Shown here: positions 54,085 to 55,307 of the stretch, piece by piece
Numbering within the stretch: the stretch's first letter is position 1
How the letters are laid out: each line of letters starts with the position of its first letter
Source of the DNA: Branchiostoma floridae
Taxonomy: Eukaryota; Chordata; Leptocardii; Amphioxiformes; Branchiostomatidae
Direction: 5' to 3'
Assembly (NCBI RefSeq): GCF_000003815.2
Contig: NC_049994.1
Span: 7,258,995 to 7,314,301 of the forward strand
Length of the DNA stretch: 55,307 bases
Position numbers and translations under genes: made by a program
The notes under the pieces: generated by a model
Told to the model about the DNA's origin: nothing
Database searches by the model: none
The model's input: the letters and a program-made list of their open reading frames with translations, nothing else

Positions 54085-54133
54085 CCTAAGGCTGTCTGTA
54101 CTGAATTTGATATTCATGTGGCCAACGTCTGAG
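54085..54133 (-). CDS. Kinase gene, speculative small exon
   Basis: 49 bp. It would bridge the phases (in 2, out 0) between 54387-54562 and 53831-53897, reading SDVGHMNIKFSTDSLR. The acceptor has a good pyrimidine tract (CACTTCTCTCATTGTAAAG), but the donor AGG|GTGTCT is weak. Offered only because the phases fit. Confidence 0.22.
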
Positions 54134-54386
54134 CTTTACAATGAGAGAAGTGGGTAAATTCTGAAAGAATCCTGAACATGCACGTAAATGGCATTAACCA
54201 ATTATTCTTCCTGATGTGGAATCTATGCACTATTTACGCTTTCGTTATATATTTAATATTGCACCACAAGTTGTACATACATGTAGTGGGTGTAACATCT
54301 TTATTCATCTACTTATAATATATATATATATAGTTGAAAATAATGAAATGACATGTAAGCAGAACCAGACATGTGTGTAACATTAC

Positions 54387-54562
54387 CTCTGTTTGTTTTT
54401 TTCTGATCCCTCTTGAAGTTCTCTTGCCCTTGAAGGGACTCCTTGTAGTAGCCCCGACATCTCCCCTTTCATCTGTGCCAACATCTCTTTTCTGTTGACA
54501 GTCATATGTTTTGGACAAGGTTTTAAAAAATTGTGCATTACAACTGTACTTTCCGTGATCTC
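54387..54562 (-). CDS. Kinase gene, upstream exon with helical segment
   Basis: 176 bp, acceptor CCTTAACAG|GAG (phase 0), donor CAGAG|GTAATG (phase 2). It reads EITESTVVMHNFLKPCPKHM, then a Met/Leu/Gln/Glu-rich stretch (MLAQMKGEMSGLLQ, RARELQEGSEKNKQ) likely to be helical or coiled coil. The longer-looking frame starting at 54518 is in another register and does not fit the upstream exon. Confidence 0.6.
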
Positions 54563-54893
54563 CTGTTAAGGAAAACCCTTGAACAGGAAGAAGATAGAGT
54601 AATCACCACCCGATCTACTGAGAAAACTGTTCAGGTAGAATGCATGCATCTCATGTAACATATTCAATCAGTCAATGTGAGCACAGGGATATCAAAAGAT
54701 TAGCAATTACATGTATCCATTCAAGATGGAAACAGTTTTGACCTCAGACGCTACAACGAAAATTTGGACTTTTTTAGAAAATACCAGGGAGTTCATTTGA
54801 GCTAACCTACTTGCTGTTGATATCTATTAAGACTATTGGTGATGTAACTTAAGTCCGAAAAGGTGGTGTGAAAGAAAGCGAGTCAGTACATAC

Positions 54894-55007
54894 CTCCAAT
54901 GATGGTATATGAAGATGGTAGGATGGCTGCCTACTGCACAGCTTGCTTCTCTTTCCTCTTTTCTTTGTTGTGTGCTTGGTTGTGTTCAGATAAGGTAGGA
55001 TCTCTTG
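54894..55007 (-). CDS. Kinase gene, probable upstream exon (basic cluster)
   Basis: 114 bp, acceptor GTACACAG|CAAGAG, donor TTGGAG|GTATGT, phase 0 at both ends, fitting 54387-54562. It reads QEILPYLNTTKH, then TTKKRGKRSKLC and QPSYHLHIPSLE. The KKRGKRSK cluster could act as a nuclear signal. No start codon lies in it, so the gene begins further right or outside the window. Confidence 0.5.
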
Positions 55008-55307
55008 CTGTGTACAACAATATCAACATTTTTTTTTTTATTACACTGTACAATAAGGTTGCTGTGGTGTAATCAGAAGGTTGTGGCTTAAATTACTGTT
55101 TAAAAAACACAAAAGAAGGCTTAAGATCTAATATGTGGTCAAAAAGGGTTCCCCCCCCCCCCCCCCCAAAAAAAAACACTCACCCCCCGTGTGAGGTCAT
55201 CAACCCTTTCAGTCTGGTCTTTGTTTTGAAGCAATCATTTAAGAATTATCAGTACTTCACCTGCAAATGCATGATACTACCTACATGTATTTTCATATAT
55301 ACAAATC
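55008..55307. other. Nothing recognised; poly-C/poly-A tract
   Basis: A C run of about 17 at about 55151-55167 is followed by A9. No exon or repeat partner was identified. Confidence 0.5.

Noticed and set aside
54309-54518. 69-codon minus frame beginning MSKTYDCQQK
   Set aside because: Wrong register: the phase-0 acceptor at 54562 and the protein-like helical frame show that a different frame is coding here.

Overview
This is a metazoan nuclear genome window with interrupted genes, GT-AG splice sites, long repeat-filled introns, many microsatellites and five runs of N. Protein similarity and the CR1-like LINE tails suggest an invertebrate deuterostome, most likely a cephalochordate (amphioxus, Branchiostoma). 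That assignment is inference: no search was run. None of the three genes is prokaryotic or viral. Most of the six-frame open frames are random frames or translated microsatellites.

Three real genes are visible. (1) Minus strand, 350-2877: the first three coding exons of an aminergic class A GPCR resembling alpha-2-adrenergic receptors. It covers TM1-TM3, and the gene continues beyond the left edge. (2) Plus strand, 30400-39481: a complete eight-exon THYN1 (Thy28) gene encoding a 201-residue EVE-domain protein. All exon phases fit together. (3) Minus strand, 52898-55007: the 5' part of a protein kinase gene. It has up to four small upstream exons and one large exon with the N-lobe and a non-RD catalytic loop (HCD in place of HRD), interrupted by an assembly gap. 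The C-lobe was not found.

Everything else is mobile or repeated DNA. 3-9 kb holds old local duplications and MITEs around the GPCR 5' end. 12-15 kb holds small DNA elements, one with an 8-bp target duplication. 19.3-21.5 kb is a nested tandem duplication built around a SINE-like repeat. 24.3, 29, 38.8 and 48.3 kb hold 5'-truncated LINE ends. At 28.2-28.9 kb a LINE tail has become a minisatellite. 30-40 kb is the THYN1 gene, whose introns hold at least seven MITEs, including a hAT-like one that starts at intron position +10 of a splice donor. 41.8 kb has a 62-bp perfect foldback with a duplicated target. 43.1-43.9 kb is a tandem array of about ten perfect 20-bp-stem hairpins with higher-order structure. 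44.6 kb has a tRNA-like sequence. 47-48.2 kb is a transposon with long, minisatellite-bearing inverted repeats. 51.3-52.5 kb repeats material from 5.0-6.2 kb.

The three genes have no evident functional link. The strongest candidates for something undescribed are the hairpin satellite, the short palindromic insertions with flanking duplications, and the exon-boundary copies in GPCR intron 1.
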